The notes: a model not told the origin generated them from the sequence alone. DNA of 64,000 nucleotides from Candidimonas sp. (GCA_004297945.1 SCRC01000046.1:1-64000), one strand, 5' to 3'; shown: positions 1-10,426, counted from the stretch's first letter. Program-made: numbers and translations.

Positions 1-1367
1 TCGCCAAAGCTGGGTTTGCCTGCATAGGCGGGCTTGTCGCCAAAGCCAGGCTTGCTTGCATACGCGGGCTTGTCACCGAAGCGAGGCTTGCCCGCGTAAG
101 CAGGTTTGTCGCCGTATGCGCGATCGCTGCCAGGCTTGTGGCCATAGCTGGGTTTGCCGCCGAAACCACTGCGGGCGCCAAAATTCTTGCCACTGCCCTT
201 GCGGTCCGTGTAGGTGGGGCGTGCCGTTTTCTTAGGCTCCAGGCCTTCGATTGTCTGGATAGCAATAGGCTGGCCGATGAAATGTTCTATACGGCGTATT
301 TTGTGGCGTTCGGCCAGAGTGGCCAGTGTGATGGCCAAACCGCTATGGCCGGCGCGACCTGTACGACCGATGCGGTGTACGTAGTCTTCGGCTTGCATGG
401 GCAAGTCGTAGTTGAAGGCGTGGCTGATTCCCTGCACGTCGATGCCGCGTGCAGCGACGTCGGTCGCTACGAGAATGCGCAGACGGCCGTTTTGCAGCAA
501 GCCCAGGGTGCGAGTACGCTGGCGCTGATTCATATCGCCATGCAGAGCCGCTGCGGAGAAGCCTTGTTCGGATAGCCGGTCGGCCAGCGTATCGGCACCG
601 CGTTTGGTGGCGGTAAAGACAATGGCTTGTTGCAGGGTGGCATCGCGCAGCAGATGGTCGAGCAGACGCAGCTTATGGCTGTTGTCGTCGGCGTACAACA
701 GGCTTTGGGTGATGTTTGTATGTTGCTGTTTCTGGCTGCTCAATTCGATACGCAGGGGGGCGCGCATCATTTTTCCGGCCAGATGGGCGATTGTGCCGTC
801 CAGGGTTGCCGAAAACAGCAGAGTCTGGCGGCTGGCTGGCGTGCTGGCGACGATGGTTTCGATGTCTTCGATGAAGCCCATATCGAGCATGCGGTCGGCT
901 TCGTCCAGCACCAGGGTGTGGACCGTCGACAAATTGACCCGTTTGGATTGCAAATGGTCGATCAGTCGACCCGGGGTGGCTACCAATACGTCAACACGGC
1001 GCGACAAGGCCTTGAGTTGAGCCGCATAGGGCATGCCGCCGACGACAGTCGCGGTACGCAGGTCTTTAAGATGCGCGCCGTATGAGCGTGTCGCATCGGT
1101 GACTTGCATGGCCAGTTCGCGGGTGGGGGTCAGTACCAGGATTTGTACGCCCGTGCCCTTGTTGGCAGGCATTTGAGATATGCGGTTAAGCGCGGGCAAC
1201 ATGAAGGCAGCGGTTTTACCGCTGCCTGTTTGCGAGGACACCATCAGGTCGTGTCCGGCCAATGCCTTGGGAATGGCGGCTGCCTGGACGGGAGTGGGCT
1301 CGGTGAAGCCGGCTTTCAGTACGGCGGACAATAGGTCGGGTGCGAGACCCAGGGTTTCGAAAGACAT
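1..1367 (-). CDS. rhlE: DEAD-box ATP-dependent RNA helicase, RhlE-like (3' end outside window)
   Basis: Minus-strand reading from ATG at 1367: MSFETLGLAPDLLSAVLKAGFTEPTPVQAAAIPKALAGHDLMVSSQTGSGKTAAF...VLDEADRMLDMGF...SAT...HRIGRTGRAGHSG; Q, Walker A, DEAD, SAT and HRIGRTGR motifs. Absent from the ORF track because it runs off the window edge. Confidence 0.9.
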   Translation of the reverse strand, partial: MSFETLGLAPDLLSAVLKAGFTEPTPVQAAAIPKALAGHDLMVSSQTGSGKTAAFMLPALNRISQMPANKGTGVQILVLTPTRELAMQVTDATRSYGAHLKDLRTATVVGGMPYAAQLKALSRRVDVLVATPGRLIDHLQSKRVNLSTVHTLVLDEADRMLDMGFIEDIETIVASTPASRQTLLFSATLDGTIAHLAGKMMRAPLRIELSSQKQQHTNITQSLLYADDNSHKLRLLDHLLRDATLQQAIVFTATKRGADTLADRLSEQGFSAAALHGDMNQRQRTRTLGLLQNGRLRILVATDVAARGIDVQGISHAFNYDLPMQAEDYVHRIGRTGRAGHSGLAITLATLAERHKIRRIEHFIGQPIAIQTIEGLEPKKTARPTYTDRKGSGKNFGARSGFGGKPSYGHKPGSDRAYGDKPAYAGKPRFGDKPAYASKPGFGDKPAYAGKPSFG

Positions 1368-1681
1368 GCAGAATCCTTTGCCGAATAAACGGCGCGTAGA
1401 CGTAGCGTCTCGGCTCATGTGTGGCCGGGCGCAGGTTGATTGGCATCGTGCCGACCAAATCAACCTAAAGTGCTGCGCGTACCGTGGTAACAGGCGGCGA
1501 AAGGTTCGGAGGTCAGGGAGCGATGGCGTTCGACATGGGTGCTGATAAGTCAGTCAACTGCTGAGACACAGCTGGAATGCTGTAAAAAAATGTCGACGCA
1601 TTAATGGTGCAGTGCAAAAATTATAGCCGGATTTATAAATTAGGGAAACCCCGGTGTTGTAAATAAGGGAATGTACGGTTT

Positions 1682-1793
1682 GTAGCGCCACCCGTAGCGC
1701 CACCCGTAGCGCCACCCCTTGTGGGTGGCATCGGCGATCTATAAATGCCGCCTTGCTTCTCAACGATTTGGCAGCCACAAGGGCTGTCGCTAC
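1682..1793. repeat. REP-like cluster A (two head copies + full hairpin, then inverted copy)
   Basis: gtagcgccaccc at 1682 and 1694; hairpin gtagc-gccaccc-cttgt-gggtggc 1706-1729; inverted copy ggcagcc-acaag-ggctgtc-gctac 1770-1793. Confidence 0.9.
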
Positions 1794-1800
1794 ATGCCCG

Positions 1801-2535
1801 TTACGCGCCGATCCAATCGATGGGCGCCTGGCCTTGTTGTATCAGCCAGTCGTTAGCCTGCTTGAAATGATGACAGCCTATAAAAGGCTTCGGGGGGCGC
1901 AGGGCGGACAGGGGCGAGGGATGGTTGGCGGTGAGGATGAGCTGCTGCGGGTTGCTGGGGAGAAGTTGCCGCTTGGCTTGGGCGTGCGAGCCCCACAGCA
2001 TGAACACCTTGGGCTGGGGGCTTTGTGCGACGCGCTTGATGAGTGCGTCAGTGACAACTTCCCAGCCTTGTTTTGCGTGCGAGGCAGGTTGCTGCGCTTC
2101 GACGGTCAACACTGTGTTCAGCAACAGCACGCCTTGCCTGGCCCAACGGGATAGCTCGTTGCCTGGCGCACGTGCGCCAGCAGGATATTCCAGCGCCAGC
2201 TCTTTGAAGATATTTCTCAGGCTCGGTGGGCAGGGGCAGGAGTCGGGCACCGAGAATGCCAGCCCTTGCGCCTGGTTGGGTCCGTGGTATGGGTCTTGTC
2301 CGAGGATGACGACGCGGATCGTATCCGGTTGTACAAAATGCAGTGCGCGAAATGGTTGCTGGGGATAGATTTCGGCCCCGGCTTCAAGCCGCGCGGCAAG
2401 AAATCTCGATAGCTGCCGCAGAGCCGTCTTGGGCTCGGGCACACGCAGGACTTCTTTCCACACTTCGTCGAGGCTTTGGAGGTGGCTTAGCAGCGTGCTG
2501 TTCAACGCGTTTTGAGTGGAGTCGAATTGAGGCAT
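1801..2535 (-). CDS. ung: Uracil-DNA glycosylase, family 1
   Basis: VVILGQDPYHGPNQAQGLAFSVP and HPSPLSA motifs. Confidence 0.95.
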   Translation of the reverse strand: MPQFDSTQNALNSTLLSHLQSLDEVWKEVLRVPEPKTALRQLSRFLAARLEAGAEIYPQQPFRALHFVQPDTIRVVILGQDPYHGPNQAQGLAFSVPDSCPCPPSLRNIFKELALEYPAGARAPGNELSRWARQGVLLLNTVLTVEAQQPASHAKQGWEVVTDALIKRVAQSPQPKVFMLWGSHAQAKRQLLPSNPQQLILTANHPSPLSALRPPKPFIGCHHFKQANDWLIQQGQAPIDWIGA

Positions 2536-2553
2536 GGTTGCGCAATCCAGGGT

Positions 2554-3003
2554 TCAGGCGGCGAGTGTCGTGATCAGGGCGTCGTGGTAGGCCGCGACTT
2601 GCCGCGTCAGCAGCGCGCTTTGTTTTTGCCATGCGGCGATCTGCTCGGGCGTGCGTGCCGGGGCGGGCGCCCATATCGCCTCGGGAAAGCGGCTATCGGC
2701 CTGCCAGCGCGCAATGACGTGCCAATGCAGGTGGGGCGTCATATTGCCGAATTGCGCCAGATTGATTTTGTCGGGTTTCAGATGGCATCGCTGGGCCCGT
2801 TCCACCTGCCATACCGCCGTCATTAAATCCGTGCGCTGCTTAGGCGACAGATCGGTCATTTCCTTTACATGGTCATTCCAGATGACTCGCGTCAAGCCCG
2901 GGTAGTCGGCGTCGGTCACCGATATGACCCGTAGTTGATTGTTCTGCCAAAGTACATCGTCGCTGGTGTGGCGGCACAATGGGCAATCGCTTATTTTTGT
3001 CAT
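2554..3003 (-). CDS. HIT domain protein
   Basis: MTKISDCPLCRHTSDD...HLHWHVIARW (HIT-like HxHxH); start chosen at internal Met rather than the ORF-track start. Confidence 0.8.
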   Translation of the reverse strand: MTKISDCPLCRHTSDDVLWQNNQLRVISVTDADYPGLTRVIWNDHVKEMTDLSPKQRTDLMTAVWQVERAQRCHLKPDKINLAQFGNMTPHLHWHVIARWQADSRFPEAIWAPAPARTPEQIAAWQKQSALLTRQVAAYHDALITTLAA

Positions 3004-3022
3004 GATGGTTGTGCAGATTGTG

Positions 3023-4534
3023 TTAATTTTTGCGGGTATCAAGCGCTTTTTCCAGCGCCTTGACCGTGTGTTCGAGAACCGCCACGCGGGCGTGCCGTTT
3101 ATCGTTCGATGATAGCGCATGCCAAGGGGCCCAAGTGGTATCGGTGCGGGCCAGCATCTCGTCAGCGGCTTGCAGATAGGCCGTCCATTTTTTTCGATTG
3201 CGCCAGTCTTCGGGCGTGATTTTGAAACTTTTGAAGGGCGATGCTTCCCGTTCGTGAAAGCGCTTCAATTGTTCCGCGCGTGTTATGGCCAGCCAAAACT
3301 TCACCAGCACCGCACCGTTGTTGGTCAGCTGAGCCTCGAATTGATTGATTTCTGCGTAGGCGCGCCGCCAGTCCTGTGGCGCCGCGTATTTCTCCACGCG
3401 TTCGACGAGCACCCGTCCGTACCAGGATCGATCAAAAACCGCGATTTTTCCAGGGGCGGGCACGGAGCGCCAGAAACGCCACAAGTACGGGTGGGCTATT
3501 TCAATATCACTTGGTGCGGCAATCGGGTGGATGCGGTATTGACGAGCGTCGAAGGCGTGAGCGACGCGCCGGATGGCGCCGCCTTTGCCTGCGGCATCCT
3601 GGCCTTCGAAGACCAGGATCAAAGAGCGGTCCTTGAACTTGTCGCGGCGCGTCAGCTCGGCCAGGCGGGCCTGCCAGTACCCCAACTGCGCTTCGTACTC
3701 CTTGCTGTCGAGCCGCGCCGTATAGTCAAGTTTCTCGATTCGAGGAGGAATTTTTGCTCCCGCTGTGGCGTGACTGCGAGCCGCTTTTGAATTCTCATTA
3801 TCCCGCGCAGAATTTGAACCGACGGAAGAAGGTTTTTGCCGCAATGCGGTCAGAATGGCCTGACCCGTTGCAACTGCCCGCATGTCCGGGTCCGCGCTGG
3901 GGATGATTTGCCATGGGGCAAAATCGGCCTGAGTCAGGTTGATCGAAAGTTCTGCCGCACTGCGCAGGCGTGCAAATTTCTTTCGTACTTTAATCTCACC
4001 GGGATGGACTTGCCAGGCGGTTTCACGATGGGCCAGGAGTTCGTCGGTTCGTTTTTTCTGGGCCTTGCGCGAGAGGTGGTGCCAGAGCTTAACGATTTGT
4101 ATGCCATTGTTGGCTAGCATGGATTCAAATTCGCGTATGCCTTGCGCAAGGTTCTGAATGGCGTCCGGATTGGGCTTTTTTTTGGCGGCTTCTCTGAGCA
4201 AGGGCTGGTACCACGAGCCGAACACGATGCCAGTGCGGCCCAGAGCCGGCAACGGCTGCCAGTAGCGCCACAAGGGTGGATAGCGTTTTTCCTCGGGCGT
4301 CGCCTCGTCAAAGGCCATCGTACGGATAAATCGTGCGTCCATCCATTCGTTGATCAGACTGACCGAGGCGCCCGTGCCTGCGCCATCTATTCCGGCAATC
4401 ACGATCAACAACGCACGCTGCGCCTTTTGCAGCCGCGCGTATTGCGCTTTGAGGAGCTCCGTGCGAAGTTTCGCCTCGAGTGGTTCTGCTTGTTCCTTGC
4501 TGAGCTTCGGGTCGGACTCTGCGACAGTAAACAT
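3023..4534 (-). CDS. pap: Polyphosphate:AMP phosphotransferase (two PPK2 domains)
   Basis: Duplicated PPK2-like domains: IAGIDGAGTGASVSLINEWMD... and LVFEGQDAAGKGGAIRRVAHAFDARQYRIHPIAAPSDIEIAHPYLWRFWRSVPAPGKIAVFDRSWYGRVLVERVE. Start at MFTVAESDPK; the ORF-track extension to 4696 translates repeats. Confidence 0.88.
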   Translation of the reverse strand: MFTVAESDPKLSKEQAEPLEAKLRTELLKAQYARLQKAQRALLIVIAGIDGAGTGASVSLINEWMDARFIRTMAFDEATPEEKRYPPLWRYWQPLPALGRTGIVFGSWYQPLLREAAKKKPNPDAIQNLAQGIREFESMLANNGIQIVKLWHHLSRKAQKKRTDELLAHRETAWQVHPGEIKVRKKFARLRSAAELSINLTQADFAPWQIIPSADPDMRAVATGQAILTALRQKPSSVGSNSARDNENSKAARSHATAGAKIPPRIEKLDYTARLDSKEYEAQLGYWQARLAELTRRDKFKDRSLILVFEGQDAAGKGGAIRRVAHAFDARQYRIHPIAAPSDIEIAHPYLWRFWRSVPAPGKIAVFDRSWYGRVLVERVEKYAAPQDWRRAYAEINQFEAQLTNNGAVLVKFWLAITRAEQLKRFHEREASPFKSFKITPEDWRNRKKWTAYLQAADEMLARTDTTWAPWHALSSNDKRHARVAVLEHTVKALEKALDTRKN

Positions 4535-4609
4535 GGACGGATTCCAGGACTTTAGTGGCGAACGGCAATGAACGTTTTGTGGATGTTGTTTAGACTTTTT
4601 CAATCTGGT

Positions 4610-4756
4610 GGCACCCGCAAAGGGTGCGGCTACATGATCAACGGTTTTGGCACCCACAAGAGGTGCGGCTACATGATCAACGGTTTTGGCACCCACAAGG
4701 GGTGCCGCTACATAGCGTACCGGGCGGTTTTTGTAGTGGCACCCCTTGTGGGTGCC
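4610..4756. repeat. REP-like cluster B (three inverted copies in 39-bp tandem + one forward copy)
   Basis: Minus copies 4610-4633, 4649-4672, 4688-4711; plus copy gtagtggcaccccttgtgggtgcc 4733-4756. Confidence 0.92.
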
Positions 4757-4789
4757 ATTGCGACGAAGCCGACCATGCGCCCATGGTTC

Positions 4790-5584
4790 CTATTCTGCCT
4801 CGAACAAGTCGCGCAAAGCGATGCCTGGTTCCTTGGCGCGCATGAATGCCTCGCCTATCAGGAATGCATCTACCTTGTGTTGGCGCATGAGGGCCACATC
4901 CTCGATTTTAAGAATGCCGCTTTCGGTTATGACCCGCTTGTGAGGTGGGACGGCAGGCAGGAGGTCCAGGGTGTTTTGCAGCGAGGTTTCAAAGCTGCGC
5001 AAATTGCGGTTGTTGATGCCCAGTAGCGGCGTATGCAGGTCTAGCGCGACATCCAGCTCGGTTCGGTCGTGAATCTCGACCAGCACGTCCATGCCCAGTT
5101 CGGTGGCCACGTCTTCAAACTCGCGCAACTGCTGCGGACTTAGCGCGGCCACGATCAGCAGAACGCAATCGGCCCCCAGCGCGCGAGCGTGGACAATCTG
5201 GTAAGGGTCGATGATGAAATCCTTGCGCAACACCGGCAAGCTACAGGCGGCACGAGCCTGGCGCAGGTGGTCGTAGGAACCTTGGAAGAACTGTATGTCG
5301 GTTAGAACCGAAAGGCAGGTTGCTCCGTACGCGGCATAGGACGCCGCAATTTCGCTTGGAACGAAGTGTTTGCGTATGACGCCTCTGGAAGGCGAGGCCT
5401 TCTTGATTTCGGCAATGATCCCGGGCTTGCCCTGGGCGATTCTCTCTTCGAGGGCACTGCCAAAGCCGCGTACGTCCTTGCGACTTTTGGCTTCGCGCAA
5501 AAGGTCGGCTTCGCTGCGCATCTGGCGCGCAGTAGATACCTCTATTTTTTTGGTTTCGAGGATTTTGGCAAGGATATCGTTCAC
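4790..5584 (-). CDS. trpC: Indole-3-glycerol phosphate synthase
   Basis: [36 protein letters not shown]...LGINNRNL; probable GTG start ([13 protein letters not shown]). Confidence 0.95.
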   Translation of the reverse strand: MNDILAKILETKKIEVSTARQMRSEADLLREAKSRKDVRGFGSALEERIAQGKPGIIAEIKKASPSRGVIRKHFVPSEIAASYAAYGATCLSVLTDIQFFQGSYDHLRQARAACSLPVLRKDFIIDPYQIVHARALGADCVLLIVAALSPQQLREFEDVATELGMDVLVEIHDRTELDVALDLHTPLLGINNRNLRSFETSLQNTLDLLPAVPPHKRVITESGILKIEDVALMRQHKVDAFLIGEAFMRAKEPGIALRDLFEAE

Positions 5585-6612
5585 GCGCTGAGTTTCCGTG
5601 TATAGGTGCAAAACTCGTCCAGTTTAGCGCGGGCCGACCCGTTGGCAATAGTTTCGAAGGCCAGCGTCAGGCCGCCCTGGACAGAGTCAGCCTGGTTGCC
5701 AGCGTAGATCGCCAGGCCAGCATTAAGGGCGACGATATCACGGGCCGCGCCTGAAGTGTTTTCCAGCGCCTCCAGGACCAGCTTGGCGGATTCCTCGCGA
5801 TTATTCACCTTGATGGAGCGGTTCGACACCATGGACATGCCGAAATCTTCCGGGTGGATTTCGTATTCGAGCACCTTGTCGTCTTTTAGCTCCCCGACCA
5901 GCGTGGCCGCGCCCAGCGAGGCCTCGTCCATGCCGTCCTTGCCGTGCACAATCAGCACGTGCTTGGAACCCAGGCGTTGCAGTACACGAACTTGTATGCC
6001 GACCAGGTCGGGGTGAAATACCCCCATTAGCTGATTTGCGGCGTTCGCCGGGTTCGTGAGTGGGCCGAGTATATTGAATATCGTCCGGACTCCCAGCTCC
6101 TTGCGCACGGCCGCCACATTTTTCATGGCGCCGTGATGGGCCGGGGCGAACATAAAGCCGATGCCGATTTGTGCAATGCATTGGGCGACTTGTTCCGGGT
6201 TTAATGCGATCTGGGCGCCCAGCGATTCCAGGACATCGGCGCTGCCCGACGATGATGAGGCGCTGCGGTTGCCGTGCTTGGCGATTTTGACGCCTGCCGC
6301 AGCGGCCACGAACATGGCCGCTGTCGAAATATTGAAGGTATGCGAACCGTCGCCGCCGGTGCCGCACATATCCAGCAGGTTTTCAGGATATGGCGTAGCC
6401 ACAGGCAGCGCAAATTCGCGCATGACTTGTGCTGCGGCGGTGATTTCGCCCACCGTTTCTTTTTTGACGCGCAAGCCCATCAGCAAGGCACTGGCGATTT
6501 GGGGGGACATTTCGCCGCGCATCAGCATGCGCGTGAGATGCAGCATTTCGTCGTGAAAAATTTCACGGTGTTCAATACAGCGCGCCAGCGCTTCGGCAGT
6601 AGTGATGGTCAT
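5581..6612 (-). CDS. trpD: Anthranilate phosphoribosyltransferase
   Basis: [49 protein letters not shown]. Confidence 0.97.
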   Translation of the reverse strand: MTITTAEALARCIEHREIFHDEMLHLTRMLMRGEMSPQIASALLMGLRVKKETVGEITAAAQVMREFALPVATPYPENLLDMCGTGGDGSHTFNISTAAMFVAAAAGVKIAKHGNRSASSSSGSADVLESLGAQIALNPEQVAQCIAQIGIGFMFAPAHHGAMKNVAAVRKELGVRTIFNILGPLTNPANAANQLMGVFHPDLVGIQVRVLQRLGSKHVLIVHGKDGMDEASLGAATLVGELKDDKVLEYEIHPEDFGMSMVSNRSIKVNNREESAKLVLEALENTSGAARDIVALNAGLAIYAGNQADSVQGGLTLAFETIANGSARAKLDEFCTYTRKLSA

Positions 6613-6626
6613 GGTTGTATCCCTGG

Positions 6627-7190
6627 TTATAGCGTTAGAAAGTTGCGCAGCAACGCGTGGCCGTGCTCGCTAAGAATGGATTCAGGATGAAACTGTACTC
6701 CGTAAATCTGCAGCGTCTTGTGGCGCACGCCCATGATTTCATGATCTTCGGTTTGCGCCGTTACCTCCAGGCAGTCGGGCAGACTGGCGCGTTCGATGGC
6801 CAAAGAGTGATAGCGGGTTACGGTATAAGGCGAGGGCAGGTCTTTGAAAACATCGGTGCCGGTATGGGTAACGGGCGACGTTTTGCCGTGCATGATGTGC
6901 TGGGCACGCACAATTTTGCCGCCGTAGGCTGCGCCTATCGCCTGGTGGCCCAGGCAGACCCCGAGTATCGGCACCTTGCCGGCAAAATATTGGATCAACT
7001 CAACCGAAATGCCGGCTTCGGCGGGAGAGCAAGGGCCGGGCGAGACACAAATGCGATCGGGGTTGAGTGCTGCGATTTCCGCAACTGTAGCCTGATCGTT
7101 GCGTATTACCTTGACCTCTTCGCCCAGTTCGCCGAAATATTGCACCAGGTTGTATGTAAACGAATCGTAATTGTCGAGCATCAATAGCAT
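6627..7190 (-). CDS. trpG: Anthranilate synthase component II (glutamine amidotransferase)
   Basis: [19 protein letters not shown]...[10 protein letters not shown]...[12 protein letters not shown]. Confidence 0.96.
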   Translation of the reverse strand: MLLMLDNYDSFTYNLVQYFGELGEEVKVIRNDQATVAEIAALNPDRICVSPGPCSPAEAGISVELIQYFAGKVPILGVCLGHQAIGAAYGGKIVRAQHIMHGKTSPVTHTGTDVFKDLPSPYTVTRYHSLAIERASLPDCLEVTAQTEDHEIMGVRHKTLQIYGVQFHPESILSEHGHALLRNFLTL

Positions 7191-7217
7191 GTAATTCTCC
7201 TGACGATGCCAAGGGCA

Positions 7218-8738
7218 TCAAATGGGCTCGTCCAGACCGAATTGAACTTGTTCGGCAGCGCGCAGCACGGCGCGCGCCTTGGCTTCGGTTTCGAGCCATT
7301 CTTTTTCAGGATCGGAATCGGCCACAATGCCCGCAGCGGCCTGCACGTACAGCATGCCGTCCTTGATGATGCCGGTGCGTATGGCGATGGCCACATCCAT
7401 CTCGCCGCCGTAGCTCAGGTAACCCGCCGCTCCGCCATAAATACCGCGCCGGACGGGTTCGAGCTCGTCAATGATTTCCATTGCCCGCACCTTCGGGGCG
7501 CCGGTGAGCGTCCCTGCGGGGAAGGTGGCGCGCAGGACGTCCATATTGCTCATGCCCTCGTGCAGCGTTCCGCTTACATTGGAGACCAGGTGCATGACGT
7601 GCGAGTAGCGTTCGATGGCCATCGTGTCGGTTACCTTGACCGAGCCGGTCTGGGCGATGCGGCCCACGTCGTTGCGCGCGAGGTCTATCAGCATGACGTG
7701 CTCGGCGCGCTCTTTGGGATCGGCCAGCAGCTCTTGGGCGAGCAGGGCGTCTTCTTCGGGCGTGGCGCCGCGTTTGCGGGTGCCTGCAAGAGGGCGAATC
7801 GTCACTTCGCACTGTTTGCGATCTTCCTGGTTGACGATTTCCTGGCGTACCAGGATTTCGGGAGACGAGCCCACCACGTGGAAACTGTCGAAATCCCAGT
7901 AATACATATAGGGCGAGGGGTTCAGGGAGCGCAGGGACCGGTACAGCGACAGGGGGGAGTCGCGAAATGGTTTGGCAATGACTTGTCCGATCTGGACTTG
8001 CATCAGATCGCCGGCGGCAATGTATTCCTTGGCCTTTCGCACGGCCGCGATGTAGTCGTCTTTTTTGAAGTCGCGGCGAATATTGGTTTGCATGCTGGCA
8101 TAGGCATAAGGGATTACGACCGGCGTACGCAGCTTTTCACGCAGCTCCTTGAGGCGCCGTTTGGCCAGGGCGTAGCTTTCGGGCTGATGGGGATCCGCGT
8201 AGACGATCAGGTAGGTGTGCCCCGCCAGATTGTCGACGATGACGAGTTCGTCGATATGCAGCAGCATAATGTCCGGCGTGCCGCCTTCTTGTCCGGCGGG
8301 AAAGGGTTTGGTCGCGGGGCCCAGCCGGGGTTCCATATGGCGCACGGTGTCGTAGCCGAAATAGCCCGCCAGCCCGCCCGAAAAACGCGGCATTCCGGGC
8401 CGGATGGCTACCTTGAACCTCTTCTGGTAGCGCTCGATAAAATCCAGCGGATCGCCTTCATGGGTTTCCACCACTTCACCCTGGTGCAGCACTTTGGTAT
8501 GCGTGCCCGATGCGCTGATCACTGTCTTGGCCGGCAGGCCTATGAATGAATAGCGCCCGAAGCGTTCCCCGCCCACCACCGACTCCAGCAGGCAGCTATT
8601 GCGTCCGCCCTCGGGCCCGGCGTGTGCCAGCTTCAGATAGATCGCCAGCGGCGTGTCCAGATCGGCGTATGTCTCGGCGATGAGCGGGATTCGGTTGTAG
8701 CCCAGCGCGGCCAGTGCCTGGAATTCGATTTCTGTCAT
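7218..8738 (-). CDS. trpE: Anthranilate synthase component I
   Basis: Chorismate-binding fold: [50 protein letters not shown]. Confidence 0.96.
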   Translation of the reverse strand: MTEIEFQALAALGYNRIPLIAETYADLDTPLAIYLKLAHAGPEGGRNSCLLESVVGGERFGRYSFIGLPAKTVISASGTHTKVLHQGEVVETHEGDPLDFIERYQKRFKVAIRPGMPRFSGGLAGYFGYDTVRHMEPRLGPATKPFPAGQEGGTPDIMLLHIDELVIVDNLAGHTYLIVYADPHQPESYALAKRRLKELREKLRTPVVIPYAYASMQTNIRRDFKKDDYIAAVRKAKEYIAAGDLMQVQIGQVIAKPFRDSPLSLYRSLRSLNPSPYMYYWDFDSFHVVGSSPEILVRQEIVNQEDRKQCEVTIRPLAGTRKRGATPEEDALLAQELLADPKERAEHVMLIDLARNDVGRIAQTGSVKVTDTMAIERYSHVMHLVSNVSGTLHEGMSNMDVLRATFPAGTLTGAPKVRAMEIIDELEPVRRGIYGGAAGYLSYGGEMDVAIAIRTGIIKDGMLYVQAAAGIVADSDPEKEWLETEAKARAVLRAAEQVQFGLDEPI

Positions 8739-8784
8739 AGTGGTCTCGATGTGATGCAGCTTTACATACAGGCCGGGCAGGAAT

Positions 8785-8816
8785 CAAAAAAGCCCGGCCA
8801 AATTGGGTTCCGGGCT
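8785..8816 (-). terminator. trp attenuator terminator
   Basis: Minus strand AGCCCGG-(loop)-CCGGGCT followed by a T run, between the leader peptide and trpE. Confidence 0.85.
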
Positions 8817-8881
8817 TAGTTTTCAGGTAATGCTGTCGGCACGAAAAAGACGTAGTCTTGAAGGCCGGGAGAGGATTACCG

Positions 8882-8953
8882 CTACCCAGAACACAAACGC
8901 CACCAGCGCCAATAGGCGCTGGGCGTAGTGTAATGGAAGGTAGTGGCAGTCAT
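8882..8953 (-). CDS. trpL: trp leader peptide
   Basis: Minus-strand MTATTFHYTTPSAYWRWWRLCSG* (23 aa) with WRWW, upstream of the attenuator and trpE; not in the ORF track. Confidence 0.85.
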   Translation of the reverse strand: MTATTFHYTTPSAYWRWWRLCSG

Positions 8954-9071
8954 GGTGTTGATTGGGTGTGAGCGTGTTTTAGTGCTTGGCCGACCTTGTG
9001 AGCCCTTTCTTGGATTGGTGACACTATATCACCGACGGCAGGAATTCGCACGTATTGGTTTCATCATTGAT

Positions 9072-9201
9072 GGCAGCCACAAGGGCTGCCGCTACATGAT
9101 TCACGGTCACGTTTTTGTAGCGGCAGCCCTTGTGGCTGCCATAATCGTTGGCAATCATGGCCATGTCTTGCATCGATGACAGGCACAAGGCCTGTCGCTA
9201 C
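9072..9201. repeat. REP-like cluster C (-,+,-)
   Basis: ggcagcc-acaag-ggctgcc-gctac 9072-9095; gtagc-ggcagcc-cttgt-ggctgcc 9117-9140; gacaggc-acaag-gcctgtc-gctac 9178-9201. Confidence 0.93.
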
Positions 9202-9210
9202 AGGGAGCCG

Positions 9211-9912
9211 TTACACCGAGATGGATTCGGCCTTGATGATTTCGCGGCGCATTGCCGCGATGACTGCCTTGTAATCGGCCTGGCCGAATATGGCGGAGCC
9301 GGCCACAAAGGTGTCCGCGCCTGCGGCGCGGATGGCGGCAATGTTGTCGACCTTGACCCCGCCATCAACCTCAAGGGCAATATCCTGGCCGCCGTTGTTG
9401 CACCAGGCGTCGATTTTTTGCCGCGCGTGGGCCAGCTTGTCCAGCGTTGCGGGGATGAAGTGTTGGCCGCCGAACCCGGGATTGACGGACATCAGCAACA
9501 CCACATCGAGCTTGTCCATGACGTAGTCCAGCCAGTTGAGCGGCGTAGCGGGGCTAAACACCAGCCCTGCCTTGCAACCATGCTCTTTGATTAGCGCCAG
9601 GGAGCGGTCAGGGTGGCGCGAGGCCTCGGGGTGAAAACTGATGATGTGGGCGCCGGCTTTGGCAAATTGCGGGATAATGGCGTCAACTGGCTCGACCATC
9701 AGATGTACGTCAATGGGCACCGTGGAGTACGGCCGTATGGCCTCGCATATCATGGGGCCCATCGTCAGGTTGGGAACAAAATGATTGTCCATGACGTCGA
9801 AGTGTATCCAGTCGGCGCCAGCAGCAACGACATTGCGAACTTCTTCACCCAAACGGGCGAAATCGGCAGCCAGAATGCTGGGTACGATGCGGGTGGTAGG
9901 CATGGGCGTCAA
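9211..9912 (-). CDS. rpe: Ribulose-phosphate 3-epimerase
   Basis: [17 protein letters not shown]...[17 protein letters not shown]...[14 protein letters not shown]. Confidence 0.96.
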   Translation of the reverse strand: MTPMPTTRIVPSILAADFARLGEEVRNVVAAGADWIHFDVMDNHFVPNLTMGPMICEAIRPYSTVPIDVHLMVEPVDAIIPQFAKAGAHIISFHPEASRHPDRSLALIKEHGCKAGLVFSPATPLNWLDYVMDKLDVVLLMSVNPGFGGQHFIPATLDKLAHARQKIDAWCNNGGQDIALEVDGGVKVDNIAAIRAAGADTFVAGSAIFGQADYKAVIAAMRREIIKAESISV

Positions 9913-10015
9913 CTGAATCCGTGGTTCGAGAATAGAATCGAATATGTGCCATTATTACAGATTGGCGTCGAATGTCCTTTTTACACCGATGAATTGCTTA
10001 ACTCGGGATCTCCGC

Positions 10016-10390
10016 GTGAAACCTTACGATCTGACTATTACCGTGACTCCGCAATACCTGCCAGAGCAGTCCGAACCCGACGAGCAGCAATTCCTGTTTG
10101 CTTACACGGTTCGTATCACCAATAGCGGCGAACATGCGGCTCAGGTTATCAGCCGCCACTGGATCATTACCGATGGCCAGCAACGAGTCCAAGAGGTGCG
10201 CGGTCTGGGCGTGGTGGGGCAGCAGCCTTTGCTCAGTCCGGGGGAAACCTTTGAGTACACCAGTGGCTGTCCATTGCCTACTCCCATCGGGACGATGCGT
10301 GGCGCTTATCATTGTGTGGGCGAAAATGGCATTCCCTTCGAAGTCGCCATCAACGAGTTTGTGCTGGCCATGCCGCGCACGCTGCATTAA
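10016..10390 (+). CDS. apaG: ApaG (DUF525) protein
   Basis: YDLTITVTPQYLPEQSEPDEQQFLFAYTVRITNSGEHAAQVISRHWIITD; likely GTG start. Confidence 0.9.
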   Translation: MKPYDLTITVTPQYLPEQSEPDEQQFLFAYTVRITNSGEHAAQVISRHWIITDGQQRVQEVRGLGVVGQQPLLSPGETFEYTSGCPLPTPIGTMRGAYHCVGENGIPFEVAINEFVLAMPRTLH

Positions 10391-10426
10391 GCCGTATACG
10401 GATACCTTCCTTTTTAAAGTAGTGGC

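Noticed and set aside
1706-1729. Rho-independent terminator interpretation of the GTAG hairpins
   Set aside because: No downstream U tract, occur in both orientations and in pairs, and keep a GTAG tag; the terminator label does not explain these features.
3119-3790. 223-aa plus-strand ORF
   Set aside because: Antisense to pap, which carries clear PPK2 motifs.
4535-4696. N-terminal extension of pap (MGAKTVDHVAAPLVGAKTVDHVAAP...)
   Set aside because: Translation of the REP tandem repeats; true start is MFTVAESDPK at 4534.
4610-4756. CRISPR-like regularly spaced repeats
   Set aside because: The 39-bp period includes an identical spacer each time (atgatcaacggtttt); there are no unique spacers, leader or cas genes. 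It is a tandem duplication of a REP unit.
7206-8549. 447-aa plus-strand ORF
   Set aside because: Antisense to trpE; high-GC third-position effect. trpE has clear conserved motifs.
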